This document shows, one piece after another, positions 1-12,000 of a stretch of DNA of 60,000 nucleotides. The position numbers and the translations under genes are program-made. The DNA is from Takakia lepidozioides (taxonomy: Eukaryota; Streptophyta; Takakiopsida; Takakiales; Takakiaceae), in contig CM060732.1 in the NCBI GenBank assembly GCA_030704615.1, positions 67,377,053-67,437,052 on the forward strand, read 5' to 3'. The notes beneath the pieces were generated by a model that searched no databases, was not told the origin of the DNA, and was given only the letters and a program-made list of their open reading frames with translations. How positions within the stretch are numbered: position 1 is the first letter of the stretch; each line of letters opens with the position of its first letter.

Positions 1-63
1 CTTTCACTCACTGCACTTGGTCTCCTCTTTTGGATTCTGGTGCATTGCCAATCTGTTCAAAAA

Positions 64-236
64 GTGATGATCGGTACCAATCATCACAATCAGACTGCCT
101 TGAGAAGCACAACCCATGAGTTCTAAATGTGATGGTCGACACCGATCATCACTTCACAACAGAATTCCGCATTTCATTGTATGAGATTTAGAGCAAAGAA
201 ATGGACTTGGAGGCGATGGTCGCCACCGACCATCGC
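64..236. repeat. Three dispersed 24-bp imperfect palindromes
   Basis: Near-palindromes of exactly 24 bp occur at 64-87, 129-152 and 213-236. Each has the layout G-Y-GATGRTCG, a short centre, then RAYCATCRC. Copy 3 has C in place of T at position 2 and G in place of A at position 23, so pairing is kept by a matched change. All three lie in otherwise non-coding DNA. They could be cruciform or hairpin sites, protein binding sites or remnants of a repeat array; the sequence does not decide. Confidence 0.7.
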
Positions 237-931
237 TTTTCTGTTACTGTAATTCCAGATCTGAGTGTCCCTGGAACCGTTCGATTCCCTCTTGCGTGTC
301 CGATACCTGAACGTACGTTACAGTGAAAATAGCGTAACCTAATTGGGACAGCTGTTCCTTTGCGCGGTTGTTTTGGGTTGTTGGCGTGTGCAAACAAAAT
401 TGACATGTGTCTTTTTTGTGACGGCTTCATTAATATCACCGTTGAACGTCATGGATGAGAATTCTCAAAGTACTTACCATGAGGCCTACTTAGGATTTCA
501 CGGAATATGCGTACGTGGAGAGTTCTGGGCCATTTCATGCATAATCTAGACAACATCAACATGATCAGACATAGTGAATCTAGTCATGGCCTGACAAATG
601 AACTAATTACTTCAAGGAAGAGGGATCCTCAAGCTGTCTTCAAGGAAGTCGGCGGGTTTTTATTGTTTTGGGGCGACCCCCACAACTTGATGGATCATCT
701 GCCAGCATTGCTCAGAAGACAATACAGACTGCATGTCACATACGTTAATTTGACGGCGGTTTGTCAGGAACCGTCCCCCATTGATTAGATGGAATATCAG
801 AATATGCACAATCTTCAAGGAACGGGTGCTTCCACCTCATTTCATGTGCAACCAGTGTGGTGCAAAGCTGAATCATCTGATTTCACGAAGGAGGAGGTTA
901 GGAAAGAGAACCGCCCGCTCGGGGACATAAC
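237..931. other. No supported gene
   Basis: Short open frames occur on both strands, for example 507-788 and 789-1013 on plus, but none shows a recognisable motif or splice context. This may be the upstream part of the transposon-like gene that follows. Confidence 0.5.
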
Positions 932-3600
932 ATGGCTTCCTCCGAAGCAGAGTTTTATTCTGACGACAAACCAGTGCCTTTCTCCGAAGAAGCGCTTGAC
1001 AATGGATTTGTAATTGTTCTGGAATATGTCTTGGCTACCCGGTTTGAGCTTCTGAATGGCTCCATCTTCTTGGAGAAAGAGGTGTACGATTTAGACGGGA
1101 AGTTGTTGAAATACTCTTTTCAAAATCGTGATGAGACGGCTCCTGTGAGCCAGTGGAGAGTGCGCCCTGGTAGATACAGAGTACTTTGGAGAGCCTCGGT
1201 GAAAGTCCCTTGGATCATATGTGACGCTCGAGACTGCTGCTTCAGTCGTTGAAGACAAAAGGGAGGTGGTGGTGAAAAAAGAACAGACGTCCTCCACACC
1301 AATCGTTGAGCTTTCGAATTCATCCGATGATGACATTAGTGAAATTCCAACTCCAGTCCTTTGTACTATAGTTGTGGAAGCGGATGAAGAAGAGATTTGT
1401 AGTGTCATTCCAAAACTACGGGCGATGGGAGGAATGGCAGGTTTCAAAAGTGAGTTGCGGGGAATTGATTGGGAATTTTTGAAGCAGGAGCCTGCGAAGT
1501 TCCTGCCAGAGACTTTTGATGGGGATATCCTATTCGAGCTGCCTCCTCCTCCGCGAGTTGGAGGTATAACAAGCATGATGCACGGAATGGACAAGAAACA
1601 CGACGGGCACCCATGGTGCAGAACAAAAACATCCAATATTCAAAATGAGGACAAACTTGTTTTCAGGAGAACAGTTTGCTATGGACACCTTAGGTGTGAT
1701 AATTTGAATTGCAGACACTTTCTTCAGTCTGGGGTTCATAATCAAAGTGAGTGGGAGGGTCTCGCGGAAAATCCATTTAAGCCTGGGACTGCTCCTCCAC
1801 CGGCAACCACTTTCGTTTGCAAATTCTGCAAACTTGTACCATCATATCTGGCGCTGTGCGGAGCAAGAATGTACTATGTTGTCCACTGTTTGAAAACAAT
1901 GACAAGAGCTTGTGTGCATTTCGGTTTCCATAACCATCCTGTCTCGAAGGGGGATACAGGGAGAGTGTTGAGACAGTATCGAGGTTGATTAAACAGGAGT
2001 ACGAGAGAAACCCATCCGCAACAATATCTGCAATTGCTCTTGGCGCAAGCAAGTCCTTCGTGGAAAGCCATATTTTGAGTGAAGGGGATTCTGTGGGGAC
2101 TAAACTTGACGGTGCAACATTGGACGTTGTCATGGATCATTTCTCCACGTTGAGTTCACCTAACATTCGGCATCAGATCAATGCATTGAGAATGGGCTCT
2201 GGGATTAGATGCTACATAGACAACATTTTGGAATTGAAACGACTGAGCATATACGACTACATCCAGGACAATGTTTTTCCAGGTCAAGGTGCCATCAAAG
2301 TATTTCTTTTCAAAATGACAGAGAGAGAGGAAGATGAGGTGATGACTTGTACCATTTGATGCAGACTTGGGTAAATTATGGTCCTCAGCACTACCGCCGC
2401 AACAGGTCTCCGCAGCCGGGCCTTCAACGTCTGAGGTGGAGGGGGGCGAGGTACGCTCTCCGTTGGAAGAACAGTTGGCCGCACATGAACTGCACATCAA
2501 GGACCTGCAGAACATTGTTCATTTGCAACGGTGGCAAATAGCGAAGTTGCTGAAAAGAATGGGGTTGGGGACTCTCGACAACGTACGTGGTGTGCTTCAG
2601 GACCCGAGGCCAATCACCAACGAGCAAGACATATTGGCGCGTTTGGATATGCCACCAATGGACATTGACCGCGTCATCGACGAGGTTGATTCAATCGGGC
2701 ATGGGAATGAAGTGCAAACGCCTGAACTGGACCCGGCGAGGGTTGAGGAAAAAAGACTTGCGGCGGAGAGGGCAGAAAAGGGAAGGACCCCATAGTGGAA
2801 ATTGGGGAATGTTCAGCCGTGCAAATTACATCTGCCCAAGAACAGGAATTAGAGCAACTTGTGGAGGAACGCGAGCAAGCTAGGGCTGTTGCATATCGGT
2901 ACTCAAATGCCATGCAAATCCGATCGTGGCCATGGTTGAAGGGGAATTGGCAGAATTGGGTGACATGGGCGGGCCATCTAGCATCGCGGAAAACACGGAT
3001 AGAAGAAGCGCTGTCCTTCCTCCAACGTGCAACACATTTGTCGAATCGAAGCATAGATAGCTTCTCTGCTAATTTGCAAAAGCATGACACTGTGCGTGAT
3101 GTATTTACGTCAAAGTACACTAGATTCACCACATGGGGTGATGTGGATGCCATGTTTGAGCACTGTGTGCATGCAATTTCCGATACTATTACATGCATAA
3201 ACTGGGATTTGGAAGTAGAGGAGGAGTGGGACAGCAGGCCGAGGATGTCATCCGACATTATAGAGGCATATGGGACCCATTCCAAAGGGAGTTTTTTTGC
3301 CGGAACTTGGGAGGGCATTGGAGCTATACCAGACAAAGATTCTTCCGACTGCTTGAGGATCCGTGGGTGCCAGCGGAAAACGACCCATACAATCGCGAAC
3401 CGATTGGGAGAGACCTATTTCTGAGGGAGTTGGAGGCCGCTAACATCCGTTGGGATAATATGAATGAGATGTTTTGGGTGCCTCATCGGGATGAAGGGCC
3501 ATTTCCTCCAGAGTTGCGCAGAGACCCCTAGCAGGAGGAGGTGTTGGACAATTTCAAGGCTGCCATCACGAGTGTTGTAAAGTTGCCACTTCCAAACATA
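932..3600 (+). pseudogene. Transposon-derived zinc-finger protein, frame-shifted
   Basis: A chain of plus-strand frames reads as one degraded protein: 932-1252, 1221-1988, 1985-2359, 2367-2795, 2795-3300 and 3193-3531. The 1221-1988 part is acidic and serine-rich, then cysteine-rich (CDNLNC, FVCKFC), and ends in HFGFHNHPV. That Cys/HNHP ending is typical of the GCM/WRKY/FLYWCH-like DNA-binding modules at the N-terminus of many MULE-type transposases. The next frame (KQEYERNPSATISAIA) continues as expected after such a module. The 2367-2795 part is predicted helical or coiled coil (EEQLAAHELHIKDLQ). Frame changes fall near 1240, 1955, 2350, 2785 and 3200, without convincing GT-AG introns at each, so I call it broken. 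No DDE catalytic domain was recognised here. Tail function is unknown. Confidence 0.5.
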
Positions 3601-3613
3601 TCGGATTTTTATT

Positions 3614-4320
3614 GAAAATCACTTTGGCTGCATGGTGGACCTTCTTGGATGTGCGGGACAACTGGATGAGGCAGTGGACCTGATTAATAAAATGCCAATC
3701 AATCCAGATGTTGTGGTGTGGAAGGCCTTGTTTAGTGCCTGCAGAATCCATGACAATGTAGAGATGGCTCAACGTGCGGCAACATCTATCCTCAAATGGA
3801 ATGAACAGGATGCCGCGACTTATGTTGCTATCAAACATCTATGCTGCAGCTGGCAGGTGGGTTGATACTGTAAAAGTGAGAAGAATGATGAAGGTCAGAG
3901 GGGTTGAAAAGGAGCCAGGTCGCTGCTGCATTGAGGTTTGCAACGGGTGCACACCTTCGTTGTAGATGACAAGTTGCATCCCAGAATTAAGGAAATCCAT
4001 GCTGAGCTGAGAAGATTGTCTGGGAAGATGAAGGAGGCGGGGTATGTGCCTGACAGGCGCTTTGTATTGCATGATGTGGGGAGGAGGAAAAGGAATTTTC
4101 TCTTTGCCACCACAGTGAGAAGTTGGCCATTGGTTTTGGGCTGATCAGCATGACCCCTAGGACGCCTCTCCGTCTCATCAAGAATCTTCGAGTGTGTGGT
4201 GACTGCCACACCTCCACCAAATTCATCTCAAAGATTGTTGGCCGAGCAATTGTTGTACGGGACGCTAACCGCTTTCACCACTTTGAAGATGGGATTTGTT
4301 CTTGTGGTGATTACTGGTGA
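3614..4320 (+). pseudogene. PPR-DYW protein C-terminal fragment, frame-shifted
   Basis: This is the 3' end of a PLS-class pentatricopeptide repeat gene with E and DYW domains. Such proteins carry out C-to-U editing of organellar RNA. Visible parts are a PPR/E start (HFGCMVDLLG, then MPINPDVVVWKAL), LSNIYAAAGRW, HPRIKEIHAEL, the deaminase-like [16 protein letters not shown], and the terminal CSCGDYW followed by a stop. The reading frame changes near 3,830, 3,935 and 4,090-4,115, and nothing upstream of 3,614 matches a PPR gene, so this is a 5'-truncated and disabled copy. It lies between the transposon-like gene and a Helitron-like 3' terminus at 5,042 and may be a captured fragment. The family identification is secure; non-functionality rests on the frameshifts. 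Confidence 0.85.
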
Positions 4321-4990
4321 AATGATGTCTTCTTGGAAAGATGCGAGTGTCTTGCTTCATTCATTGATCTGTGACTTAGATACTCACACCATCCACCATT
4401 TCCCGAAAGTATTGACCATGATGTACTGTTGAGTGCATTTCCTGTGCCATAAATCCAAAGGAAATGATAGTGGGGTCTACCCGACATAGGTGGGAAGTCA
4501 GCCCATAATTGCACTTGACTGAAGGGGTGATTTTTGACTGATTCTGGTGACAATGGATGGAAATCAGAGTGCTGTCCTAATTCTGGGTTTGGGTGGTGGA
4601 GCTTCTCCAAAGCTTCAAGATGGAAGTGAATACGAATTTTAATGAGCTTGATGAGAGGGGCAACCCTGTGCACAAGTTTGTTCAGCATCTTAAATTTGGA
4701 CATGTGTTTGTTTCTCGTGGTGTGGCTTTGGATGGAGCCCTTGATGAACTTGCATGAATATTGTCAAAAGCTAGCCTTAACCCACCAAGATCCAATCCCA
4801 TGGTGGATGCTTGAAAGTTCATACAATGAATGTAAGGGTATTTGGGAATGTTGTTATTGATTGATGCGGCTTGTGAAAATTGAATGTTGAAATGCAGATC
4901 CGCCATTTTTCTTCCAGAAAAAACAAAACACGGGATCTCTGCATTTACCACCGTGGGGATGACCCAGCCTTTTTTTTTGTGAAAAATTGA
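4321..4990. other. No supported gene
   Basis: This is spacer between the PPR fragment and the Helitron-like terminus. Possible 3' untranslated sequence of the captured PPR gene is the simplest reading. No motif was recognised. Confidence 0.4.
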
Positions 4991-5042
4991 ACATAGTTCT
5001 CAGAATTTGTCGCTAGTAGTGCGGAGCAACGCGAAGCCCTAG
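4991..5042 (+). mobile_element. Helitron-like 3' terminus (plus orientation)
   Basis: The sequence GTGCGGAGCAACGCGAAGCC runs into CTAG at 5,039-5,042, and the next base is T. A GC-rich short stem (GCG...CGC) just before CTRR, with insertion into an AT dinucleotide, is how Helitron 3' ends are built. The same block, together with about 30 bases further inward (GTTCTCA...GTCGC), recurs inverted at 15,295-15,345. A shorter version lies at 22,621-22,650. All three have the required T after CTAG on their own strand. The 5' end (TC) was not located. No Rep/helicase gene was seen, so this would be a non-autonomous element. Confidence 0.55.
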
Positions 5043-5245
5043 TTGGATAGTGCACTGAGTGCCACCCAGATGATTCTGGGGTCAAATCCTGCTATCTAGA
5101 CGGGTGTGGAACTAATAACTTTCATGTTCCCATTAAGTTTCATGGGAACAACCCATGATATAAGGTTAAGGGCCCTTTGGCCAACTTGATGTGTTAGTCC
5201 CCTACCCTGTGGGGCAGGGCCAATAAAAACCTTTGGTGTTCCAAA
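5043..5245 (+). repeat. tRNA-derived SINE, copy 1
   Basis: The head reads TTGGATAGTGCACTGAGTGCC (A-box-like), followed by TGGGGTCAAATCCTGCT (B-box-like, as in a tRNA T-arm) and ACGGGTGTGG. Its 5' part closely matches the reverse complement of 19,672-19,885. It begins exactly where the Helitron-like CTAG ends, which suggests the Helitron inserted inside this SINE. Confidence 0.6.
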
Positions 5246-5411
5246 ATATATGTACACGGTCCCTAAAGTGCATTGTCATCAACCAGGCCCCACACACTCC
5301 ACGCTCTTGCTACAGCAATCACTGGCCCCACCACCCTCCTGCCACCACTCCTGTCCTCAAAGCTCCAAAAGTTTCCAGATCGTAGGTTGTTCTAGAATGT
5401 TCCAGAGCCCA

Positions 5412-6150
5412 CCCCCCTCGAGTGGACACATGGCCGCATCTTCTCCTCCACTGTAAACATCCCATTATCCATGGACTTCACATTACTCGACATAATTAAG
5501 GAGTTTGACAACTCCATAAACTTCTTCTCACACACCCTAAAACTAGATGGTACAACCTCATTAATGCAGGCACATTTCAAGGCAGGCCGCCGGACCACAC
5601 AATACCTCCATGGCTGCTACCTTGTACATGCCCATGCCTATGTCTGGCAAGATTATGTCCATATATTCTTCTTGTCCAAGGACTCCCCATTTCGACGGCA
5701 ACACTAACAGGTCCACTCCCCTCCCTCACTATCCACATCATTGAATTTGCCTTCTGTCATGATAGAGATCCTGACCAATCCATTATGTTCAAACGTGAAA
5801 AATACGAACCCCTAGTTCTAGCCCTCCGTCAATATGGATGGAACAGTGCCCCTCTGACCATCATCACCGCTGGTGTTAGAGGGGGAGCTCATTGTCACAA
5901 CAGTCTAATCCTAAAAGAAAACCTGAAACTACCTCAGAAATATACCACCCCCCTATTACGAACATTACACCTCACAACCATCACTTCACTAACAGCCATT
6001 ATCCTCAACAAAAGAAAGATTGAAAGTGGCCAACTTGCCGCTTAGTAACTGGTTCTTGTTACTATAGAGCCCACCCCCGAAAGGGGGCAGTACCCACACG
6101 GAGAAGAGGCTCTTATTTACGCTAGCTTCGGCTGGCGTCATATATATATA
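5412..6150 (+). mobile_element. 5'-truncated LINE with 12-bp target duplication
   Basis: TTCCAGAGCCCA occurs at 5,400-5,411 and again at 6,151-6,162, flanking this segment. Inside, 5,471-5,707 and 5,740-6,045 encode the C-terminus of a reverse-transcriptase polyprotein: FAFCHDRDP, KREKYEPLVLALRQYGWN, APLTIITAGVRGGAH and a basic end (ILNKRKIESGQ). The 3' end carries a small hairpin (ACGCTAGCTTCGGCTGGCGT) followed by a TATATATATA tail, the usual LINE 3' structure. It is too short to be autonomous. Confidence 0.8.
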
Positions 6151-6439
6151 TTCCAGAGCCCATGGCCGTTTTTTCTAGAACTTTCCAATTAACGCCTTGG
6201 GATCCTTAATTTTCGGACCCTTCATTTCGTTAATTAATACAGGTGGCCTTATTACATTGGCCCCCTCTTTTAATTCTTGGACCACTCTAGAATTAACCGG
6301 CCCGAATGAAACTGCTTTACATATTACACTTTTTATACCATTTGAATACATCACATGTAGATTTAAATTGAACCCCCTTCAATAAGCCATGAAGCATACA
6401 CCTCTCCCAGACTGACCAGACATGAAACCATAGCACACA

Positions 6440-6510
6440 AGAGACGGTAGCAGGATTTGAACTCCAAACCAAAATTTGCACCTTCCAACTGAGCTGTTGC
6501 TTTCAAACGG
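6440..6510 (-). repeat. tRNA-like SINE head
   Basis: On the minus strand the sequence reads CAGCTCAGTTGGAAGGTGC and then GGAGTTCAAATCCTGCTA, resembling the A and B boxes of a tRNA-derived promoter. No intact acceptor stem was found, so this is a SINE remnant rather than a tRNA gene. Confidence 0.4.
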
Positions 6511-6519
6511 AAACTTTAT

Positions 6520-9087
6520 TATGCGCCACTCCCGGTTGCCATTAAGCAAACGGAATCGGAAGGGTAGCTCGTATTCCTGACCAATCATTCGGCTTGTTTC
6601 CAATAAGGACCCTAAGTGTCGCTATGAGAGCCATACAATGGCCAGAGAAGGCTTGCCACGTGGTGAGGGGCCGAACCCTTTGAAACGTTGGGTGACAAGG
6701 TGAAAGATGACTTGAGTAACCAATGTCAAAAAAAAAGGGAACTGGAGGATGTATTCGAGCGATGAAATTATTCTCAGTCCATAATGAACTTTTTCATCCA
6801 CAATGAGTGTTTCAGAAAAAAAGAACAAAAACAAAGTGTTTCATATCGAGTCGGGAGTCGGGCCGGGCATGGGGGTGGGCCCGGCGAAACCCCGGGTTTC
6901 TGCGGTATGGAAATGGTATTGCGGGGGAGGGGCTGTGGATTGTTGCTCTGGTGATGGAGGGTTTAAATCGTTTCTAGTTGCATTGCAGGTAAGACAGTGA
7001 ATGCTTGGAAGGTTTGGGATTGCTTTGGGGAATTGGTGGGAAAAAATTGAATGCGTTGAAGTTTTTTTCCAGATTTGCGTGATTGTTCTTGTTCTTAGTA
7101 GGAGTTTGAAATTTCTGCAAGGATTGGAGGGAAGAGTTTGAGTATGGGATTTCTATTTAGGTCTGAACGATATCTGTTTCCTGTACTGTTCTTATCAGAA
7201 GTTCGAGATCCGGAGGACAATATGAGGGGCGATATTCAAGTCTGGCAAGTCAGGTGTGGAGACATCGCTTTGGGATTGCGGAGATCTGGCCTCACATGTG
7301 CACTTATGATTATGGAAGGCTTGTAGTTCGTTTGATGCGAATAACATGGGATTGGTGGTATTCAGCCTCCGAGAGAGTGAGTTCGTTTGCTTGAAGGTGG
7401 TGTTGGTTCTGTTCATCTTGGAGAAAACACTCTTAGGTTGGTTTGAGAGATCCTCTTGTTGAAATGGCATTCTCTACCGCATAGTGTAGCGTCAGATTTG
7501 TGACATTGAGTCTGAGTTGTTGATGGTTTGAATTTTTGAAATGTCCCTTTGCTTCGACGTTGTTTTCGAGGAGGTTTTTGCAATGGAAGTGAGGGAAATT
7601 TTAAAATGCCCCTGGCATTTTACCGTGGAGACGTGAACAATAAACGGGCATCTGCAGGAGTCAGTGTCATTTTTTATCCGATCTAAGTGCTAACTGCACG
7701 CCGGGAATCTCCTCCGGGTATCGAGTGCGATGAGTCCGCAAGATTGTTAAGTTCGCGTTTGTAAATCAAACGCCTGTATCAGCTTTGATATAGTATGAGT
7801 GGGCGATTTCAACAATTGTGGAATCTTCACGGGGAAATCTTGAACCTTTTTGGGGATTGTTGAAGCGAGATGTCTTTTAGATGATCTAAGCGATTAAGGA
7901 GTTAAATAGGCAATCACATGCAATATGTGTCCTCCGATCTGCCCCTAAAATCGAATGCAGTGTTAGGGCAATTTACTCTGTCTTGTGCAAATGCTTTCCA
8001 CCCAGTAACTTTGGAACCAAGATTCTTGAAGCTGCTGTGTAGTTCCTCACAACATCCCTTAAAGGCGATCGTTATGGTCCACACTGGGGGTTCGTAGGTC
8101 TTCTTTTCAGGTTCACATTTATAATTGGAGACAAGACAGTTGTAACATGTAGCCAATTTTCTTGTGCACCAATTACTAAATCCAATCATTTCCCAGCTCA
8201 ATGAGTGCTGAAATTTACGTGATGGGCAGTGCCAAGGGATTTGCTGCAAAAGTTGTAAGAGTGATCAGGTTAATCTGGCTGTTATCAATGGAGCCATGAA
8301 GATGATCCTGTTTAATGTAAACGTGCTCGAGTGATTGGCACATCGGACTCTAGTGGTCAAGTTTATATTAGCAACAGGGCTTGCACCAAACAATCTCTTT
8401 CATTGGCCAGAAGAGAGGTCGAAGAGAAGTACGAGAATGCAGTCTATCAATCATGTCCATGACATCCTAACTATTGTTACAGTTCTAGTGTTGAGAATGA
8501 ATGCCTAAACCCTAAACCCTGGACCAGATCAATGCATGTGTGTGTTGGGGCTGAGGGTCCTACACGATGAGGATATGCTTATTTTTGCTTTGTTGTAGTA
8601 CATTTTGTTAAAAAGGTATGGTTGCATCATCTAATGATGGCACTGCTGTTGGGCTTACAAGCAGCGAAGGAATCTTGTGATTTAGTGGAACATTTTTACC
8701 CAAGGACATAGGGGAGTAAGGCAAGTCACGTCTATGGGTGCTGCTACCTCTCACTATGGCAGGTATTATGCATCTTGCCCCCTTTGGTCTACTGTCCCAT
8801 TATTTTCCTCCACGTCCTTGATCCGTGACCTCTTGCCCTGTTCTCATAATCTGACTCTCCATGTCTCATAGAACTTCAAATATGTTCCTCTCTGTCTTTC
8901 TTTCTCTTGGCTGGTTTACCAACCCATACCATCAACGAACTCACCTTTTGCACAGCCTTGCAGGGATTTTAACCTTCTCTTTAGAAGTTACACTTAAAAC
9001 ATGTTGAGATGACATGGCTTCCACATCCACTCCCTCTCCCCCCACCTCTGTATTCCTCTCACTTTCTCTGGCGTGGTTTCTAAGCAG
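6520..9087. other. Upstream region of the MHX gene
   Basis: No protein-coding segment is certain here. The stretch should contain the promoter, the untranslated leader and the missing first coding exon of the exchanger gene that follows, because its first recognised exon starts in mid-protein with two bases of a split codon. A short telomere-like run, two adjacent CCTAAA(C) units, lies at 8,503-8,519. Confidence 0.4.
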
Positions 9088-12000
9088 GGCTCACAAATGG
9101 TAGCATTGCACCAGTAGCAACAGCATGCTCAAACTACATTGTTTTCCCTGTGGAAACCACATGGAGCTATCAGATTCGTGCAGTTCTCTATGGCATTGGC
9201 CTACTCTATTGTTTCGTCGGTTTGGCAACCATCACATCACTCTACATGCAAGCTATGGAATTGATTGTGCAGCAAACTCGTAAAGTTGTACACCGGGATT
9301 CTGAGACAGGCTTAGAGGAAGTGACAAGAGAAAGGATATGGAATCCTGTGATTGCAGACATCACCCTTTTGGCACTTGGCACTAGCTTTCCCCAAATTTC
9401 ACTTGCTATTATTGATGCCATCAACCAACTTGGCAAGCTTTCTGATGAAGGTACCACTACGGACTCTTTCTCCCTTTCCCTTTGCAGAGCGATGGTGACA
9501 ACGAAAATGCACCTCTGCCTTTCTTCTGTCTTCCAGCAGGGACTTAGGCTCCTTGGACTTCCAGTGGACATCGTCAAATTTCTCTTCTTCTTACTCTTCC
9601 CCTTGGTCGGTTTCTGGTTGTTGGAATCTCATTTGGAAGATTGTTATGTCCCGTAGGCCATTTTGGCCTTCCTGTGGCCATAATAAAGTTCTCTTGTCAA
9701 ACACGATGCAGAGTTGATGGTTGCAAAGCTTTGAAACATTCTAATGAACACATTCTCTCTCCCCAAAGTGCAGCTTACCTGCAAGGTTTAGAGATTTTGA
9801 CATTCTTTTCTTTGTAGTTTTACTGCATCCCATAGGCTCTCTTGGCTTCCTGGGATGTAATACAATTTTTCTCATCTCCTTTACCTTTCTTTCTCTCTGC
9901 TCTCATTATTGCCCTCCTCTCCTCCACTGCCCTTCCTTTCCTTCTTCCCTAGCCTCTCCTGTGTCCATATCAACATTTAGTGCCTCACATATTGTATACC
10001 TCTCTGCAGGGTTAGGGCCAGGGACCATAGTAGGATCAGCAGCGTTCAATCTCTTTCCAATCCTGGCTGTGTGTGTACTTGTGCCGGAACGTGGCACTGT
10101 CAAGCTCATTCAGAACAGGGGTGTGTGGATTGTGGAGTTGGTGTGGTCATTCTGGGCCTATGTCTGGCTGATAATTATTCTCCAGGTTGTGCTTTTTCTT
10201 TACCTAGAGAAACTTGCATTTGATATTATTGACAAACAACTTTTTTGTGTGTACAATAACACGAGTTCATGTCATTTGACCTGTTCACTTGGAGATCCCC
10301 TCTACAGTCCAACACTCTATGTAGTGGTTGCTGTGCTGCTTGAGAAATTACCACTGGTTTAAAGCTCACGTTTGCATCTTTTACTAACCTTGAAGACAAT
10401 CAACCTTCGATCTTTCACATCTGAAGAATACCCTGATTACAAGGGTCAAGATATGAGTAGTAAGAAAAAATAGAAGCACGTAGTTTGAACAATCATGATA
10501 GTGCATTGACCATGTTGGCCATTCAAGGATACGTAAGCCTCCCTCAAGTAGCTCTTTCCTGAGACAGATTCGTGAGTTACTCCGTACAGCGTCACAACTT
10601 CCATGAACTCAATCATTTCTCTGGTAACAAGAATAAACACACAGGTGTTGGTTTAGAGAGAGGCAACTTTCCAAGGCGTCAGTTCTAATATGTGACAAAT
10701 CTTTGCAGGTGTCATCTCCAAATGTAGTCTCTCAATGGGAGGCAGTGCTGACAGTGCTACAGTTCCCCCTCCTCATGTTACATGCCTATGCACAAGACCA
10801 AGGGTGGAGATTGTGCCTTCCCTCTTGGGCTGTAGCTCATAGCATGGGTCTGTCCACTTCTGTCAGTGGGTTCAAGACAGATCATGCCATCCACTCAATA
10901 TCTGCTCGGTGAGTGTGGCTTGTGTGGGTGTGTCTCTGTGTCTGGTTCCCTCTCTCTAGCCTTCATGGTTGAATCCCCACAACTGGCTCCAAAAGGGGGT
11001 GGATCCAGTCCAGGTTCTCCAGTGGGTTGCCACTGGCTGTAGAGGGTCCCCACTAGGCAAGACAGGAGACAACAATAAGTTAGTGCAGCAGAAAATCTGC
11101 AAGTGAGAGCAGCCCTTTATTATCTGATAGGGTAGAATAAATGTGGAATCTTGCCGAAGCAAGTGTGACTGATGGTTGCACTTGATCCCGAAGGGAAGTT
11201 GGACACCTTCATGACATCCAACACACTTATGTGGTTCTGAACCACAACCACTGCTGACATGGTATTATGCCCTAGCCACTGGGCTTTCTATTGGATGTCA
11301 ATAACACCCTGTTCAGATAACCACATGAAACAAGTCCACGTGTCTCTGTGATTCTCTGCGTGGACATAAAAAATGTTTACTCCTATCTCTTTCACTCTGT
11401 GTTGTGGAACCCTGGTGGGTGCAAATCCCGCAAAAGGCTCCAGGGGGGTTAGTTTCCAGCAGGGTAAATGGCCATAAGGCTATGGCAAGCCAACGTTGGT
11501 AGGGAACAGCATGAGTACATTGTATGTGTTGTGGGTAATGCAGTAAGAATTTTTCTCTAATTTTTACTGAGAACCATCTCTTGAATACATAACAAAGTGC
11601 AGCCTTTATTCTCATCATGTTCAGAGGGCTCTATATGACGAATGTGTGGGTTTTTTTTCTGCAAAATCTGTGGTGGACATCTTGTGCAGCTTGTTCTTGT
11701 TTGTACAGGAGAGCATTGTTCATATGGGAGATCTGACATTGCACTGCCATTTCTGCAAGGTTAGACTTGAGGTGAAGAAGCCTGAATGGGAGCTTCAAGA
11801 TCTGCACTACCACCCCATGCCCTCATCTGCCATCAATGACCAGTTGGGTAGAGCCCATGAGGAGCCGTCGTCTGAGCATCAGATGCCCAAGTTCACATCT
11901 ATGGATGCACCAGTGGAGGGAAGTTTCATCAGCCTCTACCCTCCTCCTGGTGAGCAATCATTTGCTCAACTATCGTAATTTGCTTTGATGTAGACCTTAA

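Noticed and set aside
1091-1636. A 181-residue minus-strand frame
   Set aside because: It is the shadow of the plus-strand zinc-finger frame and shows low-complexity serine runs without motifs.
8503-8519. A telomere or telomere-derived insertion
   Set aside because: Only about two copies of the plant-type telomere unit are present, which can occur by chance.
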